The translations under genes and the position numbers were made by a program. A stretch of 64,000 nucleotides of DNA from Deinococcus aetherius (GTDB lineage: Bacteria; Deinococcota; Deinococci; Deinococcales; Deinococcaceae). A model generated the notes under the pieces. The model saw nothing but the letters and a program-made list of their open reading frames with translations, made no database searches and had not been told where the DNA came from. Location of the stretch: assembly GCF_025997855.1 (NCBI RefSeq), contig NZ_AP026562.1, positions 305,001-369,000 of the forward strand, given 5' to 3'. This document shows positions 45,437-54,910 of this stretch, piece after piece. How positions within the stretch are numbered: position 1 is the first letter of the stretch; each line of letters opens with the position of its first letter.

Positions 45437-46080
45437 CCCAGGCCCACCCGGGGCGGCGCCACGTGGCGGAAGAGCAGGTCGTGCTCGATCCAGGCGATCA
45501 CCTCGGCCACGCCCTCCCCCCCGCGCAGGTTCGTGAAGACGTAGGGGCGCACCTCACCGCTGGCCGTCCGCTGGGCCCGCGCGTCGGCGTCCATCACCTC
45601 CAGGCTCGCGCCCACGAGGGGGGCGAGGTCGGTCTTGTTGATCACGAGCAGGTCGGAGTGCCGCACGCCCGGGCCGCCCTTGCGCGGCACCTTTTCCCCG
45701 CCCGACACGTCCAGCACGAAGACCCAGGCGTCCACCAGCTCCGGCGAGAACGAGGAGGCCAGGTTGTCCCCGCCGGACTCGATGAACAGGAGGTCCAGCC
45801 CCGGGAAGTCCGCTTGCAGCGCCTCCACCGCCTCCTGGTTCAGGGAACTGTCCTCGCGGATGGCCGTGTGGGGGCAGCCGCCCGTCTGCACGCCGCGGAT
45901 GCGCTCGGGGGGCAGGGCGGCTGCCCGCGTCAGGATGCGCTGGTCCTCGAAGGTGTAGATGTCGTTCGTGATGACCGCCAGCTCGTAGCGGTCCCGCAGC
46001 TCGCGGCACAACACTTCCAGCAGGGCGGTCTTGCCGCTGCCGACCGGGCCGCCGACGCCGATTTTGAGGGGGAGGGTCAC
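45433..46080 (-). CDS. ureG: Urease accessory GTPase UreG
   Basis: A 215-residue SIMIBI GTPase. P-loop [18 protein letters not shown], the metal-binding CPH motif in [18 protein letters not shown], switch region [20 protein letters not shown] and G4 [14 protein letters not shown]. It delivers nickel and hydrolyses GTP during urease maturation. GTG 46080 follows AAAGGA by 6 bases; the longer frame into ureF is not conserved. It overlaps ureD by four bases. Confidence 0.95.
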   Translation of the reverse strand: MTLPLKIGVGGPVGSGKTALLEVLCRELRDRYELAVITNDIYTFEDQRILTRAAALPPERIRGVQTGGCPHTAIREDSSLNQEAVEALQADFPGLDLLFIESGGDNLASSFSPELVDAWVFVLDVSGGEKVPRKGGPGVRHSDLLVINKTDLAPLVGASLEVMDADARAQRTASGEVRPYVFTNLRGGEGVAEVIAWIEHDLLFRHVAPPRVGLG

Positions 46081-46090
46081 GGAAGTCCTT

Positions 46091-46734
46091 TCAGGTCTGG
46101 AAGAGGCGGCTCTCCAGCCCCGCCTGCTCACTCGCGGCGATATCGAGCAGGGGGGAAAAGCCGGCCAGGTCGTCGGAGGTCGCTGTCAGGGCCGCCCCGA
46201 TGCAGGTTCGCGCCGCGTCCTCGCACTGGCGGGCGCAACGCTGGGCGTCCAGTCCCCCCAGTTTCATCAGCCGGGTGGCGGAGGTCGCGCGCCCCAGCAG
46301 CCAGGCGGAGACGTAGGCGGTGACCGCTTCCTCGCGCCCGACTCCCAGTACCGCGGCCATCGCCCCGAAAGTCGTGGCGTGGTGACGAGTCTGAGGAAGC
46401 GTGGCGAGGTCCTCCGGCCAGAGGTGCCCCGCGGCTCTTCGCAGATTCGCGCCCACCCGCACGCTCGCCTCCCGGGGCCCCCGCACCAGCTTCAGGTCGT
46501 CGAGCAGGGCGTCCAGTTCCGTGAGGGCCGGGGGGCGTCCGCGTTCCAGGCGAGGGCACAGGCGGGGGCATCCTGCCGGCCCCACCCGTGGACGAGCTGC
46601 CCGCACAGGAAGGCCCGCAGGTCGTCCGCCGTCCGCACGTCGCCCCGCTGCGTCAACGTCTCCAGCCCGTCGCTGAAGGCGTATGCTCCCGTCGGGAAGG
46701 CGGAATCCGCGAGTTGGAGCAGGCGCAGGTTCAC
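46091..46734 (-). pseudogene. ureF: Urease accessory protein UreF, interrupted by a frameshift
   Basis: Two frames make one UreF. The first (GTG 46734, overlapping the ureE stop as GTGA) codes NLRLLQLADSAFPTGAYAFS and RAFLCGQLVHGWGRQDAPAC. At the C-run near 46530 reading must shift to the second frame, which continues PALTELDALLDDLKLVRGPR, ATTFGAMAAVLGVGREEAVT and ATSATRLMKLGGLDAQRC to 46091. A seventh C in that run would restore a full protein of about 213 residues. Either a sequencing slip or a phase-variable or inactivating mutation. UreF is needed for urease activation. Confidence 0.85.
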
Positions 46735-47186
46735 GGCTCGTGTTCCCACGAGGGCCGCCCGTGAAAGGGACGATCTTCGCGCGTGAAGGGCACGCCCAGG
46801 CGGGTGAGCAGCAGCTCTACCGGGGCGTCCCACAGCACCAGAAAGGCGTCCCCGTCCTCCACGAGGTCGCGGTGCAGGTTGCCGACGGCATGGGCCACCC
46901 GGGCGGCCTCGGCCATGCCCCGGGGACGGACCGCCGCCACGTCCTCCGGCGCGGCCTCCACCACGTAGCTCACCCCCCCCCGGCGCTCCAGCACACTGCC
47001 GGGCAGGAGGACCGTGCCCGTCGGAAAGGCCAGCCGCAGCTCCGCGCCGTCGGGGGCGGTCAGGCGGCGGCGCACCCGGCGGCGGTCCGCAGCGGTCATG
47101 GGGACGTGGATCACGCGGCCCTGTGCCCCGGCGGGGGCAGCGGGGGCGGGAAGCACGGCGCGGCGCAGCCCCGAGAGCCGGGTCAC
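46731..47186 (-). CDS. ureE: Urease accessory protein UreE
   Basis: A 151-residue nickel metallochaperone. The N-terminal half is the peptide-binding domain (DGAELRLAFPTGTVLLPGS), and the C-terminal ferredoxin-like domain has the conserved VAHAVGNLHRDLVEDG histidines and FTREDRPFHGRPS. The usual His-rich tail is absent; the protein ends HGRPSWEHEP. GTG 47186 starts one base before the hypB stop region, and the stop overlaps ureF. Confidence 0.92.
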   Translation of the reverse strand: MTRLSGLRRAVLPAPAAPAGAQGRVIHVPMTAADRRRVRRRLTAPDGAELRLAFPTGTVLLPGSVLERRGGVSYVVEAAPEDVAAVRPRGMAEAARVAHAVGNLHRDLVEDGDAFLVLWDAPVELLLTRLGVPFTREDRPFHGRPSWEHEP

Positions 47187-47187
47187 C

Positions 47188-47844
47188 CTACGCCCCCCGC
47201 ACGAAGTCGAACCACGCGTCCAGGCCCTCCCCGCGCTTGCTGCTCAGCTCGACGACCCTCACCCCGGGCCGGGCGCGGTCGATGTTCTCGCGGCACAGGT
47301 CGCGGTCGAACTCCACGGCAGGCGCCAGGTCCATCTTCGTGATGACCACCACGTCCGCCGTATTGAACATCGTGGGGTACTTCAGCGGCTTGTCCTCGCC
47401 CTCGGTGGTGGAGATCAGCACCGCACGGGCCGCCTCGCCCAGGTCGTAGGAGCTGGGGCAGACGAGGTTGCCGACGTTTTCCAGAAACAGCACGTCGAGC
47501 GCGGCCAGGTCGAAGCGGGGAAGGACGCCCCGCACCATCGCCGCGTCGAGGTGACAGACCGTCCCCGTCACGATCTGCTCGGCCTGCGCGCCCCATTGCC
47601 GCAGCCGCGCCGCGTCGTTCTCGGTGGCGAGGTCGCCCACCGCCACGGCCAGACGTAGCGTCCCCCCCAGGTCGCGCAGCGTGCGCTCCAGCAGGGCTGT
47701 CTTGCCCGCGCCCGGACTGGAGACGAGGTTGATGGCCCGCACCCCCGCCTCCCGGAAGGCGCGGCGGTTCTCGGCGGCGGTGTGGTCGTTGGCCTTGAGG
47801 ATGTTCTGCCGCACCGTGACGATGCGGGGGGTCGTGCTGGTCAT
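47188..47844 (-). CDS. hypB: Nickel-incorporation GTPase HypB
   Basis: A 218-residue HypB protein: NRRAFREAGVRAINLVSSPG, P-loop SSPGAGKTALLERTL, GTVCHLDAAMVRGVL with the conserved Cys-His metal site, FLENVGNLVCPSSYDLGEAA and G4 VVITKMDLAPAVE. The His-rich N-terminus of some homologues is missing. HypB classically supplies nickel to hydrogenase; here no hydrogenase gene is present and it sits inside the urease operon, so it probably serves urease. ATG 47844 follows GAAGGAG. Confidence 0.93.
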   Translation of the reverse strand: MTSTTPRIVTVRQNILKANDHTAAENRRAFREAGVRAINLVSSPGAGKTALLERTLRDLGGTLRLAVAVGDLATENDAARLRQWGAQAEQIVTGTVCHLDAAMVRGVLPRFDLAALDVLFLENVGNLVCPSSYDLGEAARAVLISTTEGEDKPLKYPTMFNTADVVVITKMDLAPAVEFDRDLCRENIDRARPGVRVVELSSKRGEGLDAWFDFVRGA

Positions 47845-47854
47845 GGCTTCTCCT

Positions 47855-48196
47855 TCAGGCGAGTTCGAGTTCGTCCAGCTCCAGTTCGTCGCCCCGGAGC
47901 AGCGTGGGCGTGGGGGCGCCGCAGAGGGGGCAGCGGAGGCCGCGCGTGGCCTCCAACTCGACGGGCCCATGCCGGGGGCACTCGGCCACCCCCGGCACGC
48001 GCACGATGCTCAACCTGGCTCCCTCCAGCGGTGTCCCCTCGGCACAGGCGGGGAACGCTCCCAGCAGCGCCTCCGGCACCACGCTGGACCACTGGCCGAC
48101 GCGCACGGTGAGGGCGCTCGCCCGCGCCGCGCCGTGTGCGCGCAGCACCTCGCAGGCCACGTCGATGAGGGAGAGCGCGATGGAGCTTTCGTGCAT
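47855..48196 (-). CDS. hypA: Nickel metallochaperone HypA
   Basis: A 113-residue HypA. It begins MHESSIALSLIDVACEVLRA, which carries the nickel-binding MHE motif, and holds a zinc site formed by AECPRHG and RCPLCG (the first pair is C-x-x-H rather than C-x-x-C). The C-terminus GDELELDELELA is typical. It pairs with HypB. GAGGAGGGGCC precedes the ATG at 48196, nine bases after the ureC stop. Confidence 0.92.
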   Translation of the reverse strand: MHESSIALSLIDVACEVLRAHGAARASALTVRVGQWSSVVPEALLGAFPACAEGTPLEGARLSIVRVPGVAECPRHGPVELEATRGLRCPLCGAPTPTLLRGDELELDELELA

Positions 48197-48205
48197 GGCC
48201 CCTCC

Positions 48206-49923
48206 TCAGAACAGGAAATACTTCTGCGCCAGCGGCAGCCGGTCCAGCGGCTCGCAGGTCACCAGGTCGCCGTTTACCCGCACCTCGTAGGTCTCGGGGT
48301 CCACCTGAAGGTCGGGCGTCCCGGCATTGAGGAGCATGTCCTTCTTCCCGATGGAGCGGGTGTCTTTCACGGCGCGGTAGGGACGGGCCACCTCGGGGAG
48401 ACGACCTCCTTCCAGACTCGCCGCCGAGACGAAGTGCAGGCAGGTGCCCGCCCGGGCCCCGCCGTGCGCCGCGAACATGGGGCGGGGGTAGACGGGCTGG
48501 GGGGTGGGAATGCTCGCGTTGGCGTCCCCCATCTGAGCCGCCACGACGAGCCCGCCCTTGAGGACCATCGCCGGTTTCGCCCCGAAGAAGGCAGGTTTCC
48601 ACAGCACCAGGTCTGCCAGCTTGCCGACCTCCACGCTCCCCACCTCGTGCGCGACGCCGTGGGCGATCGCCGGGTTGATCGTGTACTTGGCGACGAAACG
48701 CCGGGCGCGCAGGTTGTCGGCGCGGCGGTCCTCCCCGAGGCCGGGGATGGAGAGCGGCCCGCGCTGGACCTTCATCTTGTGGGCCGTCTGCCAGGTGCGC
48801 GTGATCACCTCGCCCACCCGGCCCATCGCCTGCGAGTCGCTGCTCATCATGGAGAAGACGCCCAGGTCGTGCAGCACGTCCTCGGCGGCAATCGTCTCGG
48901 GGCGGATGCGGCTCTCGGCAAAGGACACGTCCTCGGGGATGCGCGGCGAGAGGTGGTGGCAGACCATCAACATGTCGAGGTGCTCGTGAAGGGTGTTCAC
49001 CGTGAAGGGCATGGTGGGATTGGTGGAACTGGGCAGCACGTTGGGCAACCCCGCCACCCGGATGATGTCCGGCGCGTGACCGCCCCCCGCCCCCTCGGTG
49101 TGGAAGGTATGGATGGTGCGCCCGGCAAAAGCCCGGATGAAATCCTCCACGAAGCCCGACTCGTTCAGGGTATCGGTGTGGATCGCCACCTGCACGTCGA
49201 AGTCGTCGGCCACGCTGAGGGCCGCGTGGATGGCGGCGGGCGTGGTCCCCCAGTCCTCGTGGAGCGTGAGGCCCAGCGCCCCCGCGCGAATCTGCTCGGC
49301 CAGCGGTGCCTGCGTGCTCGCGTTTCCCTTGCCCAGCAAGCCGAAGTTGAGCGGCAGAGCGTCCAAGGCTTCCAGCATCCGGTGGATATGCCACTCGCCG
49401 GGCGTGCAGGTCGTCGCGCTCGTGCCCGCCGTCGGCCCGGTGCCGCCGCCGATCATGGTCGTCACGCCCGATTCCAGCGCCGTCCAGCATTGCTGCGGGG
49501 CGATGAAGTGGATGTGCGTGTCCACCCCGCCCGCCGTGAGGATGTGCCCCTCGCCCGCCACGATCTCCGTGCTGGCCCCAATGGTCAGTCCCGGCGTGAC
49601 GCCGTCCTGGGTGCCGGGATTGCCCGCCTTGCCGATGGCGCTGATCCGCCCGTCCTTCACGCCCACATCCGCCTTGATGACGCCCCAATGGTCGAGAATC
49701 ACCGCGTTGGTGATGACCAGATCGGGCACGTCCGGATCCCCCCGCGTGGCCGTGCTGCTCTGCCCCAGCCCGTCGCGGATGACCTTGCCGCCGCCGAACT
49801 TCACCTCCTCGCCGTAGGTCGTCAGGTCGCGCTCGATCTGGATGAGGAGGGCCGTGTCGCCCAGCCGCACCCGGTCCCCGGTGGTGGGGCCGTAGAGGTC
49901 GGCGTACTGACGGCGGGAAACCT

Positions 49924-49927
<4 letters not shown>
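48206..49927 (-). CDS. ureC: Urease alpha subunit UreC
   Basis: A 573-residue catalytic subunit that hydrolyses urea to ammonia and carbamate at a dinuclear nickel site. Motifs: [20 protein letters not shown] (nickel-binding His pair), LKLHEDWG-type segment as [40 protein letters not shown] and [20 protein letters not shown] (active-site flap with Cys-His variant). The carbamylated lysine is expected in the [12 protein letters not shown] region, where Lys is replaced by Thr in my reading (GLTLHEDW versus the usual GLKLHEDW), a point worth checking. GTG 49927 overlaps the ureAB stop. Confidence 0.93.
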
Positions 49928-50610
<683 letters not shown>

Positions 50611-50644
50611 GGTCGGACCTCCTTCTGGGCTGGGTGGGGCGCCG

Positions 50645-51142
50645 TCAAGACCGCTGCCAGAAGTCCAGGTGGGCCTGCGCCGCCTCGTCCTCTAGGAAGG
50701 GGCCGAGGACCTGGGTGGGCCGCTGCCCGCGCGCGAACACCTCCCGGCAGGGAAGGGAGAACGTGGGGTTCTCCGGGTGGTCGCCCGTGAGACGCAGCAG
50801 GCGTTCTTCGGACAGCGCGTAGACCACGCGGCCGATGTTGCACCAGTACACGGCCCCCGCGCACATCACGCACGGCTCCGCGCTGGTATACAGCGTGGCC
50901 TGAGCCAGCTCCCCCGCTGGCAGGAGGCGGGCGGCCCGGGCGGCGACGCGCAACTCGGCGTGCTGGGTGGGATCACCGTCGGGTGGCAGGGAGTTGTTGC
51001 CCGCCTCGGCCACGACCAGGCCCGCCCCGTCCACCACCAGCGCCCCGAAGGGGTGCTGGCCCGCTGCTCGCGCCTCCCCCGCCAGGTGCAGGGCGCGGCG
51101 AAGGTGCCGCGCGTCCTGGGGGGAGAGGAGCAAGGGCCTCAC
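50645..51142 (-). CDS. Nucleoside/nucleobase deaminase (CDA superfamily)
   Basis: A protein of about 165 residues with the zinc-deaminase motifs [13 protein letters not shown] (HAE) and [20 protein letters not shown] (PCxxC). The insertion and the C-terminal [19 protein letters not shown] resemble guanine deaminases and plant-type nucleoside deaminases. GTG 51142 has GGGGAG upstream; ATG 51172 is an alternative. It heads the urease operon and is divergent from a purine-nucleoside-type transporter, which suggests guanine or guanosine deamination in nitrogen salvage (inference). Confidence 0.85.
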   Translation of the reverse strand: MRPLLLSPQDARHLRRALHLAGEARAAGQHPFGALVVDGAGLVVAEAGNNSLPPDGDPTQHAELRVAARAARLLPAGELAQATLYTSAEPCVMCAGAVYWCNIGRVVYALSEERLLRLTGDHPENPTFSLPCREVFARGQRPTQVLGPFLEDEAAQAHLDFWQRS

Positions 51143-51184
51143 CCCTGCTCCCCTGGAGATGGGTCTGCCCATACGGTTTGTTTT

Positions 51185-51274
51185 TTCTGCACAGCATGCT
51201 GGTAGGAGGAGCAGTATGGACAGGACATAGCTAATTTTTGCATTTTATCTTCCGTGTTCGATACATTCTGCACA
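51185..51274. promoter_or_regulatory. Direct repeat TTCTGCACA in divergent promoter region
   Basis: TTCTGCACA occurs at 51185-51193 and 51266-51274 in the AT-rich DNA between the deaminase/urease operon and the transporter operon. The second copy abuts the -10 box of the transporter promoter, where a repressor would block initiation. They may be half-sites for one shared regulator. Confidence 0.4.
51238..51266 (+). promoter_or_regulatory. Candidate promoter of the ABC transporter operon
   Basis: TTGCAT (51238-51243) and ATACAT (51261-51266) are spaced 17 bases apart and fit a sigma-70-type promoter. This places the transcription start near 51273 and rules out the far-upstream start codon of the ATPase frame. 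Confidence 0.5.
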
Positions 51275-51423
51275 TACAGGTGACTGTGTCCTGTTTCCTC
51301 CGGCGTCAGCCCTTCTTTCGCCGCCGCCGTGTCGTCCGGCCGTTCATCTGTGAAGATTCACCTCACGTCCCAGCCCCCCATCCCGGGCCACCCGAAGAGG
51401 AGGAAGAGATCAGCACCCCTGAA

Positions 51424-52953
51424 GTGGCACCGAGAACGAGGCCAGCGGACGCGGCGGGACCGCCCGTCCTGAGGCTGCGGGGCATCACCAAGCGCTTTCC
51501 GGGCGTGACGGCCAACGATCACGTGTCGCTGGAGGTTCACGCGGGCGAGGTGCTCGGCCTGCTGGGCGAGAACGGCGCGGGCAAGAGCACCCTCGTCAGC
51601 ATCCTGTACGGCCTGTACCGACCCGACGAGGGCGACATCCTGATGGACGGGAGGGAGGTGCGCCTGACCTCCCCTGCCCAGGCGCTGAGGCTCGGCATCG
51701 GGCTCGTGCCGCAGCACCCCCTCCTCGTGGAGCGGCACACCGTCGCCGAGAACCTGGCGCTGGGGGCGGGGGGGGCGTGGCTCCCGGTGCGCCGCGTGAC
51801 TCCCCGCCTCCGCGAACTGTCGCGGGCCTACGGTCTGGAGGTGGACCCCAACGCGCCCGTCCACACCCTCTCACCCGGCGAGAAGCAGCGCGTGGAGATT
51901 CTGCGCGCCCTGCTGGGTGGGGCCCGCGTCCTCATCCTCGACGAGCCCACGAGCGTGCTCACCCCGCAGGAGGCCGAGGGGCTCTTTCGGGTGATGCGCG
52001 AGCTGAGGGCGAGCGGCAAGTCGCTCATCTTTATCAGCCACAAGTTGGGCGAGGTGCTGGACATCTGCGACCGCACGGTGGTCCTGCGCCGGGGGCGGGT
52101 GGTGGGTGGCCTCCCCATAGCCGAGGCGACCCAGGCGAAACTCGCCGAGCTCATGGTGGGGCGCGGGGTGAACTTTGAGCGCCGCCGGGTGACGGGCCGC
52201 CTCGGCCCCGTCTTGCTCGGCGTCCGCGACCTTCAGGGCCGGGGGGAGCGTGGCCACCTCGCCCTGCGCGTGGTGAGTTTTGACCTGCACGCGGGCGAGG
52301 TGCTGGGGGTGGCGGGCGTGGCCGGGAACGGGCAAACCGAACTCGTGGAGGTGCTCGCGGGCCTGCGTCCAACGAGCGGCGGCGAGATCACGCTCGGCGG
52401 GCAGCCCCTGACGGGCGATCCGGCACGGCGCTTCTCGCAGGGAGTGGCGCACATTCCGGAGGACCGCCTCCACACCGGGACCGTTCCTACCATGAGCGTC
52501 TCGGAGAATCTGGTGCTGCGCGAACACGGCCAGGCGCCCTTCTCGCGGGGGGGCCTCCGTGACATCGCGGCTCAGGACGACTTTGCCCGCCGCATGGTGG
52601 ACCGGTACGGGGTGTCCACCCCGGGCATCCACACCCCCAGCCGCCTGCTGTCGGGTGGAAACATCCAGAAGCTGATCCTGGCACGTGAACTCGCCGAGAA
52701 CGCCCAGCTGATCCTGGCCGTCCACCCCACCTATGGCCTCGATATCGGGGCGACCGAGCAGGTCCACGGCGAACTCCTGCGGCGGGCGGAAGGAGGCGCG
52801 GGCGTCCTGCTGGTGGGCGAGGACCTCGACGAACTGCTCTTGCTGTGTGACCGCATCGCGGTGATGGTCCACGGCGAACTGCTCGGGCCCTTCGATGCCG
52901 CACGAACCTCGCGCGAGGAGCTGGGCCTGCGGATGACCGGGGGCGCGGCATGA
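51424..52953 (+). CDS. ABC transporter ATPase of nucleoside (BMP/Pnr) type
   Basis: A protein of about 509 residues with two ABC domains, as in sugar and nucleoside importers. First domain: Walker A GLLGENGAGKSTLVSILYGL, signature LSPGEKQRVEILRALLGGAR, Walker B LILDEPTSVLTP. Second: GVAGVAGNGQTELVEVLAGL, signature SGGNIQKLILARELAENAQL and ILAVHPTYGLDIGATE, with degenerate catalytic residues, usual for this family. The start is uncertain: the frame is open to 51238, which lies in the promoter; GTG 51424 is the first good codon, with a GAGGAGGAAG about 13 bases upstream. Overlaps the permease gene by four bases. Confidence 0.9.
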   Translation: MAPRTRPADAAGPPVLRLRGITKRFPGVTANDHVSLEVHAGEVLGLLGENGAGKSTLVSILYGLYRPDEGDILMDGREVRLTSPAQALRLGIGLVPQHPLLVERHTVAENLALGAGGAWLPVRRVTPRLRELSRAYGLEVDPNAPVHTLSPGEKQRVEILRALLGGARVLILDEPTSVLTPQEAEGLFRVMRELRASGKSLIFISHKLGEVLDICDRTVVLRRGRVVGGLPIAEATQAKLAELMVGRGVNFERRRVTGRLGPVLLGVRDLQGRGERGHLALRVVSFDLHAGEVLGVAGVAGNGQTELVEVLAGLRPTSGGEITLGGQPLTGDPARRFSQGVAHIPEDRLHTGTVPTMSVSENLVLREHGQAPFSRGGLRDIAAQDDFARRMVDRYGVSTPGIHTPSRLLSGGNIQKLILARELAENAQLILAVHPTYGLDIGATEQVHGELLRRAEGGAGVLLVGEDLDELLLLCDRIAVMVHGELLGPFDAARTSREELGLRMTGGAA

Positions 52954-54020
52954 TGCGCCTCTCGCCCGTGGTGAACCCCGGTCCGCTGAGGTTGCTGCTC
53001 GTCACGCTGGCCGCCGTCCTGGTCGCCGCCCTGATCTGTGCCGGGGTCTTCGCCCTTTACGGGGTGAGCCCGCTGGAGGCCTACCGCAGCATGCTGGGCA
53101 GCACCCTGGGCGACCCGGTCGGCCTCTCCGAGGTGGCCCGGCGCTTCATCCCCCTGCTGCTGATCGGGGCGGGGCTCGCCCTGGCCTACCGCGCCCAGTT
53201 CGTGAACATCGGCGGCGAGGGGCAACTCCTGCTCGGGGCGGTGGGCGGCTCCGGCATCGCCCTGTTCCTTCCGCCCGGGCCCTGGACGCTGCCGCTGATG
53301 TTCCTCCTCGGGGCGCTGGCGGGCGGCCTGTGGGCCTGGATCGCCGTGTGGCTCAAGGTGCGCTACCGGGTCAACGAGATTGTGACCACGCTGATGCTGA
53401 ACTACGTGGCCGTCAGCCTCGTGCTGTACCTCATCAATGGGCCCTGGAAGGGGCGCAACGTGCAGGGCTACGTGTACTCGGACCTGTTCCCGGACGCGGC
53501 CACCCTGCCCGTCCTCGGGGGCACGCAGGTCCACTGGCCGACCCTGGTGCTGGGCGTGCTCGTGGCCGCCGGGCTGCAATTCCTGCTGACACGCTCGGTG
53601 TTCGGCTACCGCCTGCGGGTGGTGGGCGAGAATCCGGCGGCGGCGGGGTACGCCGGGATCAGCGCGGGCCGCGTGATGACGCTCGCCGCCCTGATCACCG
53701 GGGGCGCGGCGGGGCTGGCCGGGGTGGGCGAGGTGGCGGGCATCCACCACCGCCTGATCGAGCCGGGGCAGCTCTCACTGGGGTACGGCTTCACCGCCGT
53801 CATCGTGGCGTGGCTCGCGCGGGGCAATCCGCTGGCCGCTTTGCTCACCGCGCCGCTGATGGGCGTGATCCTGGCGGGCGGCGACGTGCTCAAGATCGAC
53901 CAGAACATGCCCTTCCGCATCGTGGACGTGTTCAGCGGCGTGATGCTGCTGTGCCTGATCGTGAGCGAGCTGTTCGTGCAGAACAGGGTCCGGCTCGGCA
54001 CGGGGAGGGCTCATGGATGA
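52950..54020 (+). CDS. ABC transporter permease (nucleoside type, first)
   Basis: A 356-residue inner-membrane permease with about ten hydrophobic segments. Family motifs: GVSPLEAYRSMLGSTLGDPV, FVNIGGEGQLLLGAVGGSGI, RVNEIVTTLMLNYVAVSLVL and RVVGENPAAAGYAGISAGRV. It resembles NupP/PnrD-like permeases of the BMP system. It starts four bases before the ATPase stop (ATGA) and overlaps the next permease by eight. Confidence 0.9.
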   Translation: MMRLSPVVNPGPLRLLLVTLAAVLVAALICAGVFALYGVSPLEAYRSMLGSTLGDPVGLSEVARRFIPLLLIGAGLALAYRAQFVNIGGEGQLLLGAVGGSGIALFLPPGPWTLPLMFLLGALAGGLWAWIAVWLKVRYRVNEIVTTLMLNYVAVSLVLYLINGPWKGRNVQGYVYSDLFPDAATLPVLGGTQVHWPTLVLGVLVAAGLQFLLTRSVFGYRLRVVGENPAAAGYAGISAGRVMTLAALITGGAAGLAGVGEVAGIHHRLIEPGQLSLGYGFTAVIVAWLARGNPLAALLTAPLMGVILAGGDVLKIDQNMPFRIVDVFSGVMLLCLIVSELFVQNRVRLGTGRAHG

Positions 54021-54873
54021 GGTCGTGAACGCCCTGCTGCGGGCTTTGTCCTTCGGCACGCCGATCCTCCTCGCCTGCCTGGGCGCCATCGTGAACGAGC
54101 GGGCGGGGGTGTCGAACCTTGGCGTCGAGGGAATGATGGCCGTGGGGGCGCTGGCCGCCTTCGCCACGGCGAACAGCACGGGCAATCCCTGGCTGGCCGT
54201 CCTCGCGGCGGTGGCGGGAGCAGCGGCCCTCGCGCTCGTCCACGCCGTCGCCACCATCCCGCTCCGGGCAAACCAGTTCGTGTCGGGGCTGGCCCTCACC
54301 CTGCTGGGCATCGGGCTGGCGGGCCTGCTCGGCAAGCCCTACGAGGGTTCTCCGCTCCCCGTGCGGGTTCCCGAGTGGCCGTTCATCGTGCTCGCGGCCG
54401 TCCTCACGGTGGGACTCGCCCTGATCCTCTCGACCACCCGCCTCGGGCTGATCCTGCGCTCGACCGGCGAGAACCCGGCGGCGGTGGACGCGCTGGGAAT
54501 CAGCGTCCCGCGGGTGCGTTTCCTGGCCGTACTGATCGGCGGCGCCCTCAGCGGGCTGGGCGGGGCCTTCCTCGGCCTCGCGTACCGGCCCTCGTGGATG
54601 GACAACATCACGGGTGGGCTGGGGTGGCTGGCCGTCGCACTCGTCATCTTCGTGGCGTGGAGCCCGGTGCGAGCGGCGCTCGGGGCCCTGTTCTTCGGGG
54701 TGCTGTACTACCTGCAATTCAGCCTTCAGGGCCGGACCGTCTTTCCCACCGAACTGCTCTCGGCCATGCCGTTCGTGCTCGTGCTCGTCGCCCTGGGGGT
54801 GGCGGGGGCGCGGCGGGCGGCGGGTCATGCCCCAGCGGCCCTCGGAAGGCCGTACCTGCGCGGCGAACGTTGA
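54013..54873 (+). CDS. ABC transporter permease (nucleoside type, second)
   Basis: A 286-residue permease with about eight hydrophobic segments. Motifs: LRALSFGTPILLACLGAIVN, VSNLGVEGMMAVGALAAFAT, NQFVSGLALTLLGIGLAGLL, LRSTGENPAAVDALGISVPR and LAVALVIFVAWSPVRAALGA. It pairs with the first permease as the membrane heterodimer. Start ATG 54013 lies within the upstream gene end. The substrate-binding protein gene follows after 37 bases. Confidence 0.9.
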   Translation: MDEVVNALLRALSFGTPILLACLGAIVNERAGVSNLGVEGMMAVGALAAFATANSTGNPWLAVLAAVAGAAALALVHAVATIPLRANQFVSGLALTLLGIGLAGLLGKPYEGSPLPVRVPEWPFIVLAAVLTVGLALILSTTRLGLILRSTGENPAAVDALGISVPRVRFLAVLIGGALSGLGGAFLGLAYRPSWMDNITGGLGWLAVALVIFVAWSPVRAALGALFFGVLYYLQFSLQGRTVFPTELLSAMPFVLVLVALGVAGARRAAGHAPAALGRPYLRGER

Positions 54874-54910
54874 CCCTCCCCGACCTTCCCCGTTCCCGGT
54901 AAGGAGAACC

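Noticed and set aside
51238..51423. N-terminal extension of the ABC transporter ATPase
   Set aside because: The extension would start within the candidate -35 box, is Arg/Phe-rich and is not part of the family; the GTG at 51424 is preferred.
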